A DNA stretch of 64,000 bases. Origin: Aestuariivivens sediminis (GTDB lineage Bacteria > Bacteroidota > Bacteroidia > Flavobacteriales > Flavobacteriaceae). Under the pieces are notes generated by a model. That model made no database searches. It saw only the letters and a list, made by a program, of their open reading frames with translations, and was not told where the DNA came from. Shown here one piece after another: positions 42,057 through 52,313 of this stretch (position 1 is the stretch's first letter; each line of letters opens with the position of its first letter). The translations under genes and the position numbers were made by a program. The stretch is from positions 744,001 through 808,000 of the forward strand of contig NZ_JAKMCP010000001.1 of assembly GCF_022662105.1 (NCBI RefSeq), in the 5' to 3' direction.

Positions 42057-43601
42057 ATGGAAAAAGAATTGATCATTCGATCTAGTTCCAACGATGTTGA
42101 TTTTGCCTTATTAAAAGATGGAAAACTAATTGAATTACAGAAAGATGAAGATGGTAACAACTTTTCTGTTGGCGATGTGTTTATAGCCAAAATACGGAAA
42201 GCTGTTCCAGGACTAAATGCTGCATTTGTTAATGTAGGCTATGAAAAAGATGCTTTTTTGCACTATCATGATTTAGGGCCTAAATTACCTTCCCTTTTAA
42301 AATTCACCAAACGTGTAAGCACAGGTAAACTAAAAGATTTTTCTTTGAAAAATTTCCCATTTGAAAAAGATATCGATAAAAATGGTAAAATTGTTGATGT
42401 CTTAAAATCTAATCAATCGCTATTAGTGCAAATCGTAAAAGAACCTATATCCACTAAAGGGCCAAGGATAAGCTCAGAGCTTTCCATTGCCGGTAGATAT
42501 ATTGTTTTGGTCCCTTTTTCAAACCGTATTTCCATATCACAAAAAATAGAGGATAAAGACGAAAAAGACCGACTAAAACGACTGGTAAAAAGTATAACAC
42601 CAGCTGGTTTTGGTATTATTGTTCGTACTGTAGCAGAAGGCAAAAAAGTAGCTGAACTAGATAAAGATTTACAACATTTGCTGAACCGTTGGACAGCAAT
42701 GTGTAAAAAGCTACACAAAGCACATCACCCTAGTAAAGTCCTAGGAGAAATGAATAAGGCCTCGTCCATTTTACGAGACATATTCAATGACTCTTTTACG
42801 GGCATTACCGTGGATGAAGAAGTGCTTTACTATCAAATAAAAGATTATGTGCAGGAAATTGCACCAAAAAAAGAATCAATAGTAAAATTGTATCAATCTA
42901 ATGTTCCCATTTTTGAAAAATTTGGGATTGAACGGCAAATAAAGACCTCATTTGGCAAAACCGTTTCTATGGCAAAAGGTGCCTATTTGGTAATAGAACA
43001 TACCGAAGCACTACATGTTATAGATGTAAATAGCGGCAATCGATCCAATAAAGCCAATAACCAAGAGGAAACGGCCCTGGAAGTGAATTTAATTGCTGCC
43101 ACGGAAATTGCACGTCAGTTACGTTTACGTGACATGGGTGGGATTATTGTGGTCGATTTTATTGACATGACCAATGCCGAAAACAGGCAAACCCTGTTTA
43201 ATCGCCTTCGTGATGAAATGAAGGACGATAGGGCCAAACACAAAATATTGCCCCCGAGTAAATTCGGGTTGATACAAATAACAAGACAGCGTGTACGACC
43301 AGAAATGAACATTAAAACCCGCGAGGAAGATCCTAACGGCATTAATGGCTCCGAGGTTGAAGCCCCTATAGGCATAGTACAAAAAATAACGCACGATCTT
43401 GAACGACTCTTTAAAAAAGACTATAAAAAGGTGACTTTAAACACACACCCCTTTATAGCAGCCTTTTTAACTAAAGGTTTTCCATCTGTGCGTTCAAAAT
43501 GGTTTTTTGAACACAAAAAATGGGTTAAAATTTTACCAAGAGATGCTTACACATACCTTGAGTACCACTTTTTCGATAAAGATGGTAATCAAATTAAATA
43601 A
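42057..43601 (+). CDS. rng: ribonuclease E/G family protein
   Basis: 514 residues. The S1 domain lies near the N-terminus (about 38-125, with VPGLNAAFVNVGYEKDAFLH). The RNase E/G catalytic core contains HVIDVNSGNRSNK and GGIIVVDFIDM with the metal-binding aspartates, followed by FGLIQITRQRVRP. The CPxCxG zinc-link that joins subunits in E. coli RNase E/G is not seen. It may initiate mRNA decay and mature 16S rRNA. It lies behind the HU terminator and ends at its own terminator. Confidence 0.94.
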   Translation: MEKELIIRSSSNDVDFALLKDGKLIELQKDEDGNNFSVGDVFIAKIRKAVPGLNAAFVNVGYEKDAFLHYHDLGPKLPSLLKFTKRVSTGKLKDFSLKNFPFEKDIDKNGKIVDVLKSNQSLLVQIVKEPISTKGPRISSELSIAGRYIVLVPFSNRISISQKIEDKDEKDRLKRLVKSITPAGFGIIVRTVAEGKKVAELDKDLQHLLNRWTAMCKKLHKAHHPSKVLGEMNKASSILRDIFNDSFTGITVDEEVLYYQIKDYVQEIAPKKESIVKLYQSNVPIFEKFGIERQIKTSFGKTVSMAKGAYLVIEHTEALHVIDVNSGNRSNKANNQEETALEVNLIAATEIARQLRLRDMGGIIVVDFIDMTNAENRQTLFNRLRDEMKDDRAKHKILPPSKFGLIQITRQRVRPEMNIKTREEDPNGINGSEVEAPIGIVQKITHDLERLFKKDYKKVTLNTHPFIAAFLTKGFPSVRSKWFFEHKKWVKILPRDAYTYLEYHFFDKDGNQIK

Positions 43602-43604
43602 TTT

Positions 43605-43641
43605 AAAAAACCCTTTGCTTGTACAAGCAAAGGGTTTTTTA
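43605..43641 (+). terminator. intrinsic terminator after rng (symmetrical)
   Basis: The stem AACCCTTTGCTTG / CAAGCAAAGGGTT is flanked by A and T runs. It serves the plus strand and possibly the convergent carbonic anhydrase gene. Confidence 0.85.
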
Positions 43642-43657
43642 TTGATATAAGCATTTA

Positions 43658-44443
43658 CTAATAATGGTATAACACCCTTCTTTCATTTAAAGGCTGATCA
43701 TTTCTGTAATTATTTAGAGGCATATTATTTTTTAACTTTAGTACCTCTGCCTCAGATAAAATAATGGGTTCTTTAAAAACAATCCAATTCACATTTTCCG
43801 TACAGGGTGGTGTCGTTAAAGACCCTTTGTACGCATAGTATTTAATACCCTTTAGAAAAAGACTTGATAAATCTATTTTTTGATGTATTTCTTTCGAATC
43901 ACCTGTTTTCAAAGGCAAGAAACTCTCAAAAAACTCAAATAAATCGCTCTCAATCCCTTCTTCTCCGAACACTCCTATAACTGCTATTTCTCCTGTATTG
44001 CTAACATGTACAAGATGCAATTCTATTGGATAAATAACACCATTTATTTTATGCTCTGACGGTTCATGAAAATGAATTTGTTTTAAAAAATAAGTCTTGT
44101 GCATATATTTTATGGAATCTCCCTCCTCGAAGTTGAATTGTATGGAGTGTCCATTATTATCTACCTTACTAATATGTGTTGTTGGTGTATATAATATGCT
44201 CAAATTGTCACCCACTTTAACAGAATCCACATCTTTGTGTATAATATTTATGGGGGATTGGTATGTCCCATCACAGTCTGAGTCTTTTTCTATTTCCATC
44301 CAGTGATCCGGGGATGTTTCACCGGAGTAACTCCAATGTTGCTCTTTATGTTCCTGATCTAAAGGCAATGGTTCTTTTGAGTTTTTGCAAGTCACTGTGA
44401 GACATAACAATATGCTACTCAAAAAAAATATTTTAAGTTTCAT
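43658..44443 (-). CDS. alpha-class carbonic anhydrase, lipoprotein
   Basis: 261 residues with an SPII signal (lipobox TVTC). Alpha-CA landmarks: QSPINI, the zinc histidines in IHFHEPSEH and IELHLVHV, and the substrate pocket GSLTTPPCTENVNW. It interconverts CO2 and bicarbonate outside the cytoplasmic membrane. Alone on the minus strand. No carbon-concentrating or bicarbonate transporter gene is near. Confidence 0.94.
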   Translation of the reverse strand: MKLKIFFLSSILLCLTVTCKNSKEPLPLDQEHKEQHWSYSGETSPDHWMEIEKDSDCDGTYQSPINIIHKDVDSVKVGDNLSILYTPTTHISKVDNNGHSIQFNFEEGDSIKYMHKTYFLKQIHFHEPSEHKINGVIYPIELHLVHVSNTGEIAVIGVFGEEGIESDLFEFFESFLPLKTGDSKEIHQKIDLSSLFLKGIKYYAYKGSLTTPPCTENVNWIVFKEPIILSEAEVLKLKNNMPLNNYRNDQPLNERRVLYHY

Positions 44444-44652
44444 AATAAATCTGATTTATAATTCATCCTGCAAATTAAATTATAACACCTTATTAAAAAC
44501 TTACTTTTGTCAGTTTTTGTGTTTTTGTCAATAAAAAATATTTTTTATTGACATTTCAATGCCCCATTTAACCTCTAACTTTTCTAAACGAAAGAGGATA
44601 CTTTAAATAACCAATTATTATTGGAGATCCTATTGTAAATTACGACAATTAA

Positions 44653-45693
44653 TTATGGTGCCGGATTTGGAATACTATCGTGTATGGCATTGATTTGGGC
44701 ATTTAATTCGTCACTTAAATTTATGTGAATACTATCAATATTCTCTTTAAGTTGCTCTAAGCTAGTGGCTCCGATTATATTACAAGTTAAGAATGGTTGT
44801 TGGTTTACAAAAGCAAGTGCCATCTTCGCTGGACTTAAACGGTAATCTTTTGCTAATTTCACATATCTTTCGGTAGCCCTTCGGGTACGCTCACCACTAT
44901 AGCGCTTCAATTGAGGAAATTGGTTCAACCTGGAATACGGCGTCGCAGTTCCATCGGTGTATTTTCCCGTCAGCATACCAAAAGCCAAAGTTGAATACGC
45001 CAACAGACCTACATTTTCACGAATGGCCACTTCGGCCAAATCACCTTCAAAAGTTCGGTTTAATAAGGAATATGCATTTTGTATCGTAATCATTCTGGGC
45101 AAATTATGGCTTTTATGTTCTTCAAGATATCGCATGACACCCCAGGCTTTTTCATTGGACAACCCCACATGCCTTATCTTTCCTGCTTTTATATGTTTCT
45201 CAAGGGAATGGAGAACGTCGTTAAAATTATCCTGCCACTCATCAGTTGGATCGTGAACATAACCCAGCTTTCCAAAGGTATTGGTTAATCGCTCTGGCCA
45301 ATGCAATTGGTACAAATCAATGTAGTCGGTTTGTAAACGTTTTAATTCCTTATCAATGGCCTCTTGTATAGATTTTGGGCTAAAGCCTGTTTTCCTAATA
45401 TGTGCCACATAATCACTCGTACGACCCACTATTTTACTTGCAAGGACCACCTTATCCCTATAACCTGTTTTTTTCAACCAAGTCCCAATAATTTCACTGG
45501 TACGCCCTTGCGTTTCTGGTGTGGCGGGCACGGGATACAGTTCCGCCGTATCCATAAAATTAATTCCTTGATCGAATGCGTAATCCAATTGTTCATGACC
45601 GTCAACCTCCGAATTCTGACGACCCCAGGTCATGGTTCCCAAACATAATTTACTGACTTTTATATTAGTATGTGGTAAGATGGTATATTTCAT
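44653..45693 (-). CDS. aldo/keto reductase (Tas-like)
   Basis: A 346-residue TIM barrel. Catalytic residues: Asp and Tyr in FMDTAELYPVP, Lys in VVLASKIVGR and His in YQLHWPERL. NADPH-site segments lie near the C-terminus (IIGATSLEQLKENI). It resembles E. coli Tas, the largest part of the AKR11/12 group, whose physiological substrates are unclear. It is monocistronic: the OmpA-like gene upstream ends at a terminator. Confidence 0.93.
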   Translation of the reverse strand: MKYTILPHTNIKVSKLCLGTMTWGRQNSEVDGHEQLDYAFDQGINFMDTAELYPVPATPETQGRTSEIIGTWLKKTGYRDKVVLASKIVGRTSDYVAHIRKTGFSPKSIQEAIDKELKRLQTDYIDLYQLHWPERLTNTFGKLGYVHDPTDEWQDNFNDVLHSLEKHIKAGKIRHVGLSNEKAWGVMRYLEEHKSHNLPRMITIQNAYSLLNRTFEGDLAEVAIRENVGLLAYSTLAFGMLTGKYTDGTATPYSRLNQFPQLKRYSGERTRRATERYVKLAKDYRLSPAKMALAFVNQQPFLTCNIIGATSLEQLKENIDSIHINLSDELNAQINAIHDSIPNPAP

Positions 45694-45731
45694 TAAATAT
45701 TTTGATTTAATAACAACAAACGTTTAAAGAT

Positions 45732-45771
45732 AAAAAAACCTTTAAAAGCGTCATGCCTTTTAAAGGTTTTA
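45732..45771 (-). terminator. intrinsic terminator between the OmpA-like gene and the aldo/keto reductase
   Basis: AAACCTTTAAAAG / CTTTTAAAGGTTT with an eight-base loop is followed on the minus strand by seven T. It lies about 160 bases past the OmpA-like stop. Confidence 0.75.
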
Positions 45772-45933
45772 TAAAATAATATAAGCTTGAATACTGTATG
45801 TTCTGGTAAAGTATTGCGTATTCCTAAAGGGGAATAACTAAGCGTCCATTAAAATCATAGTCAAAAAAAATAGTCTTATCAAATGGTATTTTCAAGAACC
45901 ACAGTCCTCAATATGTAAAAATCTAATGATCTT

Positions 45934-46893
45934 CTAATTATCCTTTAACAACCGTGTCAATTCATCTAGTTTTGGAGTTAGAATAACTTCAATACGACGA
46001 TTTTTTGCTCTACCTTCTGGCGTGTCGTTAGTGGCTATTGGGGCATGCTCACCCCGACCAGCAGCCGTGAGATTTTCTGGGTTAATATGGTTATTTTCTC
46101 TTAAAATATCAACAATAGCAGTGGCGCGTTTGGTGGACAGATCCCAATTGCCCGTTAAGGGTCCAGAACCTTGATAAGGTACATTATCGGTGTGACCTTC
46201 AATAAGCACAGCAATATCCGGGTTGTCGCCAAGTACACTTCCTAACTGCATTACGGCCCTTCGTCCTTCTGAACCTACGGCCCAGCTTCCAGATTCAAAC
46301 AACAGCTTATTTTCCATAGATACGTATACTTTTCCGTTGCGTTGCTCCACGGTTAACCCTTTCCCTTCAAAATCCGTTAAGGCTCTGGAAAGCGCATTTT
46401 TTAAAGCAGACATGGCCGCATCTTTTGCAGCTATCACATTTTCAAGTTCTGCCACTCTATTAGAACGTTCTTCAAGTTCTCGTTTTATCTTTTCCAACCG
46501 TGCATTTTCAGCGGCCAAGGCTTGCTCCTTAGCCTCCAATTGAGCCAATAATTCCCTGTTTTTTTGAGAGTTAGCCGCTATAGCAGCGGAACTGTTTTTC
46601 TCTAAGGCATCATAAGAATTGTTTAAGGCTTCATAATTAGCCTTTAAAGCACTGTAATCGGCTTGTAATTTATCGCGCTGTGCTACAGCTTCTTCATAGG
46701 CTGATTTAAGTTGCTTCAATTCGTTTTCTGCTGCATTTTTAGCGCTGTTCAGTAACTCATTTTCATCCGAAAGTTTACGATTCTCTTTCTTTAAATTTTC
46801 ATATTTTGCCTCTAGGTCTTTGTAAATTTTTGGCGAAACACAGCTTGTCATAAAAGCTATGGTTAAAACGGTAAGTAAGGATTTTTTTATCAT
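45934..46893 (-). CDS. OmpA-family lipoprotein with coiled coil
   Basis: 319 residues: an SPII signal with lipobox MTSC (Cys 18), a long alpha-helical coiled coil (about 25-165, rich in Glu, Lys and Ala), then an OmpA C-terminal domain (about 190-305). The domain has the peptidoglycan-binding motifs IEGHTDNVPYQGSG and NRRIEVILTP. It should tether the outer membrane to peptidoglycan with the helix as spacer, a common Bacteroidota layout. exoIII lies upstream with 32 bases between. Confidence 0.93.
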   Translation of the reverse strand: MIKKSLLTVLTIAFMTSCVSPKIYKDLEAKYENLKKENRKLSDENELLNSAKNAAENELKQLKSAYEEAVAQRDKLQADYSALKANYEALNNSYDALEKNSSAAIAANSQKNRELLAQLEAKEQALAAENARLEKIKRELEERSNRVAELENVIAAKDAAMSALKNALSRALTDFEGKGLTVEQRNGKVYVSMENKLLFESGSWAVGSEGRRAVMQLGSVLGDNPDIAVLIEGHTDNVPYQGSGPLTGNWDLSTKRATAIVDILRENNHINPENLTAAGRGEHAPIATNDTPEGRAKNRRIEVILTPKLDELTRLLKDN

Positions 46894-46925
46894 TTTTTTG
46901 GGTTCAATAATAGTGTTTATTTGTT

Positions 46926-47711
46926 TTATCGATCAATTTCAACTAAAATCGGACAATGGTCACTATGGACTGCATCCGATAGTATAACGGCTCTTTTTAT
47001 TTTTTCTTGTAAAGGTTTGGCGACCATTGCATAATCCAGTCGCCACCCTTTGTTATTAGCCCTTGCATTGGCCCGGTAACTCCACCAACTATATTGCTGT
47101 TTATTAGGGTTTAAAAAGCGAAATGAATCAATAAAACCGCTATCTATAAAATTCCCTATCCACTCCCGTTCTACCGGTAAAAATCCTGAAACATTTTTTA
47201 ATCCTTTGGGATTATGAATGTCTATTTCTTCATGGCAAATGTTATAATCACCACAAATAATAAGGTTGGGAATATCTATTTTTAGGGTATTAATATAGTC
47301 TTGAAACAGAGCCATATATTCTAGCTTATGGTTTAATCGGGCATCGTTGGTTCCTGAAGGCAAATACAAACTCATGACCGAAACACTTTCAACCCCTGCG
47401 GAATGGACGTGAAAATCGGCTCGCAAATTTCTGCCTTCGACATCCATGGATTCAAATCCTGTGCCATACTCAACATGATCTGGTTTTATTTTGCTCAAAA
47501 TGGCAACTCCACTATACCCTTTTTTTTCAGCACTAAACCAATATTGATAAGAATACCCCGCCTCCGTAAAAAGATCCAGGTCCAATTGTTCCTTTAAGGC
47601 CTTTATTTCCTGTAAACAAATGACATCCGGATTGGCTGCCTTTAACCAATCTAAAAACCCTTTATTTAATGCTGCACGAATACCATTGACATTGTATGAT
47701 ATAATTTTCAT
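46926..47711 (-). CDS. xthA: exodeoxyribonuclease III
   Basis: 261 residues of the exonuclease-endonuclease-phosphatase fold. SYNVNGIRAAL, LQEIKA, the catalytic GDYNICHEEIDIHNPK, WWSYRANARANNKGWRLDY and SDHCPI are complete. It cleaves abasic sites and removes 3' blocking groups. It is divergent from the very large barrel-protein gene. The starting methionine follows directly on family sequence. Confidence 0.95.
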   Translation of the reverse strand: MKIISYNVNGIRAALNKGFLDWLKAANPDVICLQEIKALKEQLDLDLFTEAGYSYQYWFSAEKKGYSGVAILSKIKPDHVEYGTGFESMDVEGRNLRADFHVHSAGVESVSVMSLYLPSGTNDARLNHKLEYMALFQDYINTLKIDIPNLIICGDYNICHEEIDIHNPKGLKNVSGFLPVEREWIGNFIDSGFIDSFRFLNPNKQQYSWWSYRANARANNKGWRLDYAMVAKPLQEKIKRAVILSDAVHSDHCPILVEIDR

Positions 47712-47888
47712 GAATAATAAAACTTTTAATTTAAACCTTTCGGTTTTTGAGTCAGCAGGCCTTTTGGAAAAACCTTTGTTAATTTCAGCTAAAATAAATA
47801 ATACGTTACTTTTACACTATTAATGACCATAAGAGTTTTAATAAAAACTATTAACAATAAAAGGTTAAACTGTTTGTTTAAATACGTG

Positions 47889-50800
47889 ATGAAATACACA
47901 TTTACTTTTATGGCATTCTGCTTTGTGGTCTCAGGATATTCACAAGACGGGAACTCCAATTACAGAACCATAAAGGTTGCGGTGAGTGATACCATTCAAA
48001 TGGATAGCGTGAGCATAAACCCAAATTGGTTTTTCATTAAAGAAAAGAATGGTTCCCCTATAGATTCTTCATATTACAGCACCAATTTTTCAAAGGCTCT
48101 TTTAATATTCAAAAAACCTGTTCCAACCGACACAATCTTTATTAATTATTTAAAATTTCCGGAGTTTCTAACTAAAACATATAAACAATTGGATGATAAC
48201 CTAATTGTTGAAAGCACGGATAACATTCAAAAACTCTATAAACTTTCCGAAACCAATCGCAATTCAAATTTTATTCCTTTTGATGGCCTGACCACTTCCG
48301 GAAGTATTACGAGAGGAGTTACCATAGGCAATAATCAAAATTCGGTATTGAACAGTGAACTCGATTTACAAATTACTGGAAAACTCAATGACAAGGTCTC
48401 ATTGAGAGCTTCTATTCAAGATGCCAATATTCCATTACAAGAAAGTGGTTATTCACAGCGATTGGACGAATTTGATCAAGTTTTTATTGAATTGTTTAGC
48501 GATAAGTGGAATATTCGTGCCGGCGATATTGATTTACAGAACACGACCTCTTATTTTGCTAAATTTTCCAAAAGGGTTCAAGGTTTATTTGTCAATACAA
48601 ATTTTGGCGAGGACCCCGTAAAGAACAATGTGTTTGCGGCGGGGGCACTGGTAAGAGGCCAATTTACGACCAGTCAATTTACAGGTCAAGAAGGGAATCA
48701 AGGTCCTTATAAATTACAGGGATCAAATGGTGAATTGTTTGTCCTTATTGTTTCAGGAAGTGAAACCGTTTATGTAAATGGTGTCCCTGTTAAGCGGGGT
48801 GAGGATCAAGATTATATCATAGATTATAATGCCGGTGAACTCTTGTTTAATTCCACATTCCCAATTACTTCCGAAATGCGTATCACTGTTGATTATCAGT
48901 TTAGCGAACGTAATTATTCTCGTCTGGTAGCTTATGGTGGTGGTCATTATAAAGACCAAAAGCTTGAATTTGGGGTTTCGGTATATTCTGAGAATGATGC
49001 CAAAAATCAACCCCTTCAACAAAATCTATCTGAAACACAAGTACAACTGTTATCTGAAGCCGGTGATGATAGAAGTTTAATGGTTGCTCCTTCTGAAGTT
49101 CAGGAAACTTATAGCGACAACAGAATTTTATACAAAAAGGAATTGATAGAAGGTGTTGAAGCCTTTGTGTTTTCGAATAATCCCGAAGATGAATTATATC
49201 GTGTAACATTTAGTTTGGTTGGTAATGGCCAGGGTAACTACATTTTAAGCAGTACAAATGCCATTAACAATATTTATGAATTTGTAGGAAGTGGACTTGG
49301 CAACTATGCTCCTATTGTTCAATTAATTGCCCCAACAAAACTACAGGTAGCTGTTTTAAATGGTACGTATCAACCCAGTGACAAAACCCATATAAGGTTT
49401 GAAGCTTCGGGGAGTAAAAACGATTTGAATCTTTTTTCTACAATCGATGATGGCAATAATGATGGATTTGCCGGAAAATTTAAAGCAGAACAATCCTTAA
49501 TTAAACAGGATAGTGCTTGGACCGTTAATGCTTTTGTTGATGTCGATTATATTGATGCCAATTACAGGACTATTCAGCGTTTATATAAAGCAGAATTTAA
49601 CCGTGATTGGAATTTGGACCAACGTACTGGTAATGAAATTGCTGGTAATCTGGGAAATCAAAAACTAATTTATTCGGGTGTTAGAACGCATCACCCGGAA
49701 AAGGGATCTCTGGATTATCAATTTGAGCATTTAAATTTTTCAGATGGTTTTAATGGCAACCGACATGTATTTAACGCCAGTTTATTATTGAATAAATTTC
49801 AAATTGCTTCAAATCTTAGCCTTTTAAATGCAAATTCAAGTATTCATTCATCTACTTTTTTAAGATCTTACAATCGGATTAGCTATAGTCTAAAAAAAGG
49901 CTGGTTAGGCACCAAGTTTGGGCATGAAGATAATGAACAAGAGGAAATTTCAACACAAACTCTTACCCCTTTAAGTCAAAAATACACATCCTATGAGTTT
50001 TATACTGGCGTTGGAGATAGTACGAAGGTATATGCAGAAATTGGCTATAAATATCGCATTAACGACAGCATTAGAAACAACCAGTTACAAAGGGTGAACA
50101 CATCCAATACTGTTTATTTAGATTCAAGACTTGTTCAAAACAAAAATACCAACTTGGCGCTGTACATAAATTATAGAACTTTAAAAGATGAAGAAGACCA
50201 CAAAAAAGATGAGCAATCTTTGAACTCTCGTTTGCAGTACCACCAAAAGCTATTTAAAAACCTTATTCAATGGAACACCATTTTTGAAACCAATTCCGGG
50301 ACCTTGCCACAACAAGATTTTACGTATGTTGAGGTTGAACCCGGACAAGGTTCTTACACCTGGATTGACTACAATAATAACGGCATTCAGGAACTCGAAG
50401 AATTTGAAATTGCCCAATTTCAAGATCAGGGTAAGTTTATTCGTGTTTTATTGCCAAACCGTGTTTTTATTAAAACCCATCAAAATAGATTTAGTCAAAC
50501 GTTGACCATAAACCCTTCACATTGGGCAGTTGATGCCAGTCAATCTAAAAAATTTTGGTCGCATTTTTACAACCAAACCAGTTATTTAATAGATCGAAAG
50601 ATTGAACGAGATGACACTGATTTTAATCTTAATCCTTTTAAAACCAATAGCAACAATCAGTTAGGTTTACAGTTAAATTTTAGAAATGTTCTGTTTTTTA
50701 ACCGAGGTAAACAACGTTACACCAGCTCTTACACCTTACTTTCAAATAAATCACGAAACATTTTATCCATTGGTTTTATTGAAAACAATTTAAGAAGTCA

Positions 50801-51311
50801 TCAATTTAATTTCACTCATAAAGTACAAGAAAACTGGCTCATTACACTTACCTCAGCTTTTGAAAACAATGAAAGCCAGAGTGAAAACTTTCAAAGTAAG
50901 AATTACAATTTTGATGTAACTAAATTTAGTCCAAAATTATCTTACCTTTTTGGGGATAATTCCAGATTAGATGTATTCTATCAATACGCCAATAAAGATA
51001 ACATCATAGGCAATCAAGAAACCTTGCAACAACAAAAATATGGGATTTCTTTTGCGTTTACGAAAAATGAAAAAGGGGCTGTCAATGGTGAATTCAATTA
51101 TTTTTCGAATACCTTTACTGGAAATCCAAATTCACCAGTCGCCTATCAAATACTTGAAGGGTTACAGCCGGGCACTAATTTCACATGGACTCTACTGGCA
51201 CAAAAAAAAATAACCAGCTTTTTGGATCTTAATCTAAGTTATTTTGGCAGAAAAACTAAAACCAGCAGTACCATCCACACCGGTAGTATTCAGTTAAAAG
51301 CATATTTCTAA
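47889..51311 (+). CDS. very large outer-membrane beta-barrel protein, family unassigned
   Basis: About 1140 residues. The signal peptide MKYTFTFMAFCFVVSGYSQ sets the start at ATG 47889; the frame is open to ATG 47823. A short domain with sandwich-like strands precedes a long array of alternating beta strands (from TTSGSITRGVTIGNNQNSVL, with GKLNDKVSLRASIQDANIPL) and the protein closes with IQLKAYF, an outer-membrane insertion signal ending in Phe. There is no TonB-receptor plug domain. I know the type as a conserved flavobacterial hypothetical protein. A T9SS barrel of the SprA type is thinkable but not supported. A TACTTTTA box lies 10 bases before 47823. Its end overlaps the M28 peptidase gene by 4 bases. 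Confidence 0.85.
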   Translation: MKYTFTFMAFCFVVSGYSQDGNSNYRTIKVAVSDTIQMDSVSINPNWFFIKEKNGSPIDSSYYSTNFSKALLIFKKPVPTDTIFINYLKFPEFLTKTYKQLDDNLIVESTDNIQKLYKLSETNRNSNFIPFDGLTTSGSITRGVTIGNNQNSVLNSELDLQITGKLNDKVSLRASIQDANIPLQESGYSQRLDEFDQVFIELFSDKWNIRAGDIDLQNTTSYFAKFSKRVQGLFVNTNFGEDPVKNNVFAAGALVRGQFTTSQFTGQEGNQGPYKLQGSNGELFVLIVSGSETVYVNGVPVKRGEDQDYIIDYNAGELLFNSTFPITSEMRITVDYQFSERNYSRLVAYGGGHYKDQKLEFGVSVYSENDAKNQPLQQNLSETQVQLLSEAGDDRSLMVAPSEVQETYSDNRILYKKELIEGVEAFVFSNNPEDELYRVTFSLVGNGQGNYILSSTNAINNIYEFVGSGLGNYAPIVQLIAPTKLQVAVLNGTYQPSDKTHIRFEASGSKNDLNLFSTIDDGNNDGFAGKFKAEQSLIKQDSAWTVNAFVDVDYIDANYRTIQRLYKAEFNRDWNLDQRTGNEIAGNLGNQKLIYSGVRTHHPEKGSLDYQFEHLNFSDGFNGNRHVFNASLLLNKFQIASNLSLLNANSSIHSSTFLRSYNRISYSLKKGWLGTKFGHEDNEQEEISTQTLTPLSQKYTSYEFYTGVGDSTKVYAEIGYKYRINDSIRNNQLQRVNTSNTVYLDSRLVQNKNTNLALYINYRTLKDEEDHKKDEQSLNSRLQYHQKLFKNLIQWNTIFETNSGTLPQQDFTYVEVEPGQGSYTWIDYNNNGIQELEEFEIAQFQDQGKFIRVLLPNRVFIKTHQNRFSQTLTINPSHWAVDASQSKKFWSHFYNQTSYLIDRKIERDDTDFNLNPFKTNSNNQLGLQLNFRNVLFFNRGKQRYTSSYTLLSNKSRNILSIGFIENNLRSHQFNFTHKVQENWLITLTSAFENNESQSENFQSKNYNFDVTKFSPKLSYLFGDNSRLDVFYQYANKDNIIGNQETLQQQKYGISFAFTKNEKGAVNGEFNYFSNTFTGNPNSPVAYQILEGLQPGTNFTWTLLAQKKITSFLDLNLSYFGRKTKTSSTIHTGSIQLKAYF

Positions 51312-52231
51312 AAAGACATTAAATCCAATTTTTTAAAAATAGCTATAATCTGAGAAACCGCCTTACCATAAAATTCTGGTTGTATTTTTTCAAAATCATC
51401 AGTTGGTTCATGATAATCTTCATGATCTTCTACCCCAAAATATAAAAAAGGGATTCCTTTTTCATAAAAGGAGGCGTGGTCCGATGAATACAACCAATTA
51501 TCCTTTCCATCGTGACCATCGTGACCCATTACAAGATTGAGCTTTGTACAACACGACGGTTCCTTTTTGAAAAACAGTGATTTAAAGTTAATATGCGTAT
51601 TGGAACCCACAACATACAGCTCTTCCTTATCACTTCGACCAATCATATCCATATTAATATTTAAAACGATATTTTTAACAGGAACAATAGTATTATTCGT
51701 AAAATACTTCGACCCTTTAAGCCCTAATTCTTCCCCGTCAAAAGCGGCCAGAATAACTGAATGTCTGGGTTGGTAGGTATTAAAAAATTCAGCAAAACTA
51801 AAAAGGGCTGAAACGCCAGATGCATTATCATCAGCGCCATTATATATCAGGCCATTTCTAATCCCTTCATGATCATAATGTGCACTCACAACGATATACT
51901 TGTTTGATTTAGAAGTTCCTTTAATAAGTCCCAAGACATTAACCCCTTGATATTCTATTTGATTTTTTGAAAACAGGAAGGATTGTTCATAAGTCTTTCC
52001 TAAAGGTTTAATCTTTAAGCCTTTTAAGGTATGCATAATATAGTTTCTTGCCTTAGAAGCCCCTTTTGTTCCAGTACGTCTACCTTCAAATGCATCAGAC
52101 GATAAATTCTTGACGTGTATTAACATCTCCTCTTTATTAAAGAGTTTGGTATTAAATACAGCTTCTTGGGCGTAACCGGTTGTATTACCCACCAAGGATA
52201 TAAAGGAAAGAATTAAAACAATTTTTATCAT
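51308..52231 (-). CDS. M28-family metallopeptidase
   Basis: 307 residues with a signal peptide (cut near TGYAQ). Zinc ligands of M28: His and Asp in VVSAHYDHEG and GADDNASGVSAL, Glu in AAFDGEELGLKGS, Asp in NMDMIGR and His in SSDHASFYEKGIPFLYF. It is an exported aminopeptidase of the Q-type/carboxypeptidase-Q group, perhaps active in peptide scavenging. It overlaps the convergent barrel-protein gene by four bases. Confidence 0.93.
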   Translation of the reverse strand: MIKIVLILSFISLVGNTTGYAQEAVFNTKLFNKEEMLIHVKNLSSDAFEGRRTGTKGASKARNYIMHTLKGLKIKPLGKTYEQSFLFSKNQIEYQGVNVLGLIKGTSKSNKYIVVSAHYDHEGIRNGLIYNGADDNASGVSALFSFAEFFNTYQPRHSVILAAFDGEELGLKGSKYFTNNTIVPVKNIVLNINMDMIGRSDKEELYVVGSNTHINFKSLFFKKEPSCCTKLNLVMGHDGHDGKDNWLYSSDHASFYEKGIPFLYFGVEDHEDYHEPTDDFEKIQPEFYGKAVSQIIAIFKKLDLMSF

Positions 52232-52257
52232 GTTCAGTTGTACAGCCCCAAAGCTAA

Positions 52258-52291
52258 CAAAAAAGACCCATATCTCGCGATACAGGTCTTC
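52258..52291 (-). terminator. intrinsic terminator after sdhB
   Basis: AAGACC / GGTCTT with an inner TATC/GATA pairing is followed on the minus strand by a T-run, about 25 bases past the sdhB stop. Confidence 0.7.
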
Positions 52292-52313
52292 TAAGTTCTT
52301 TTTTTAATTGAAT

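Noticed and set aside
45772-45933. Possible small RNA or gene between the OmpA-like stop and its terminator
   Set aside because: No frame with a start near a promoter core and no stable structure other than the terminator.
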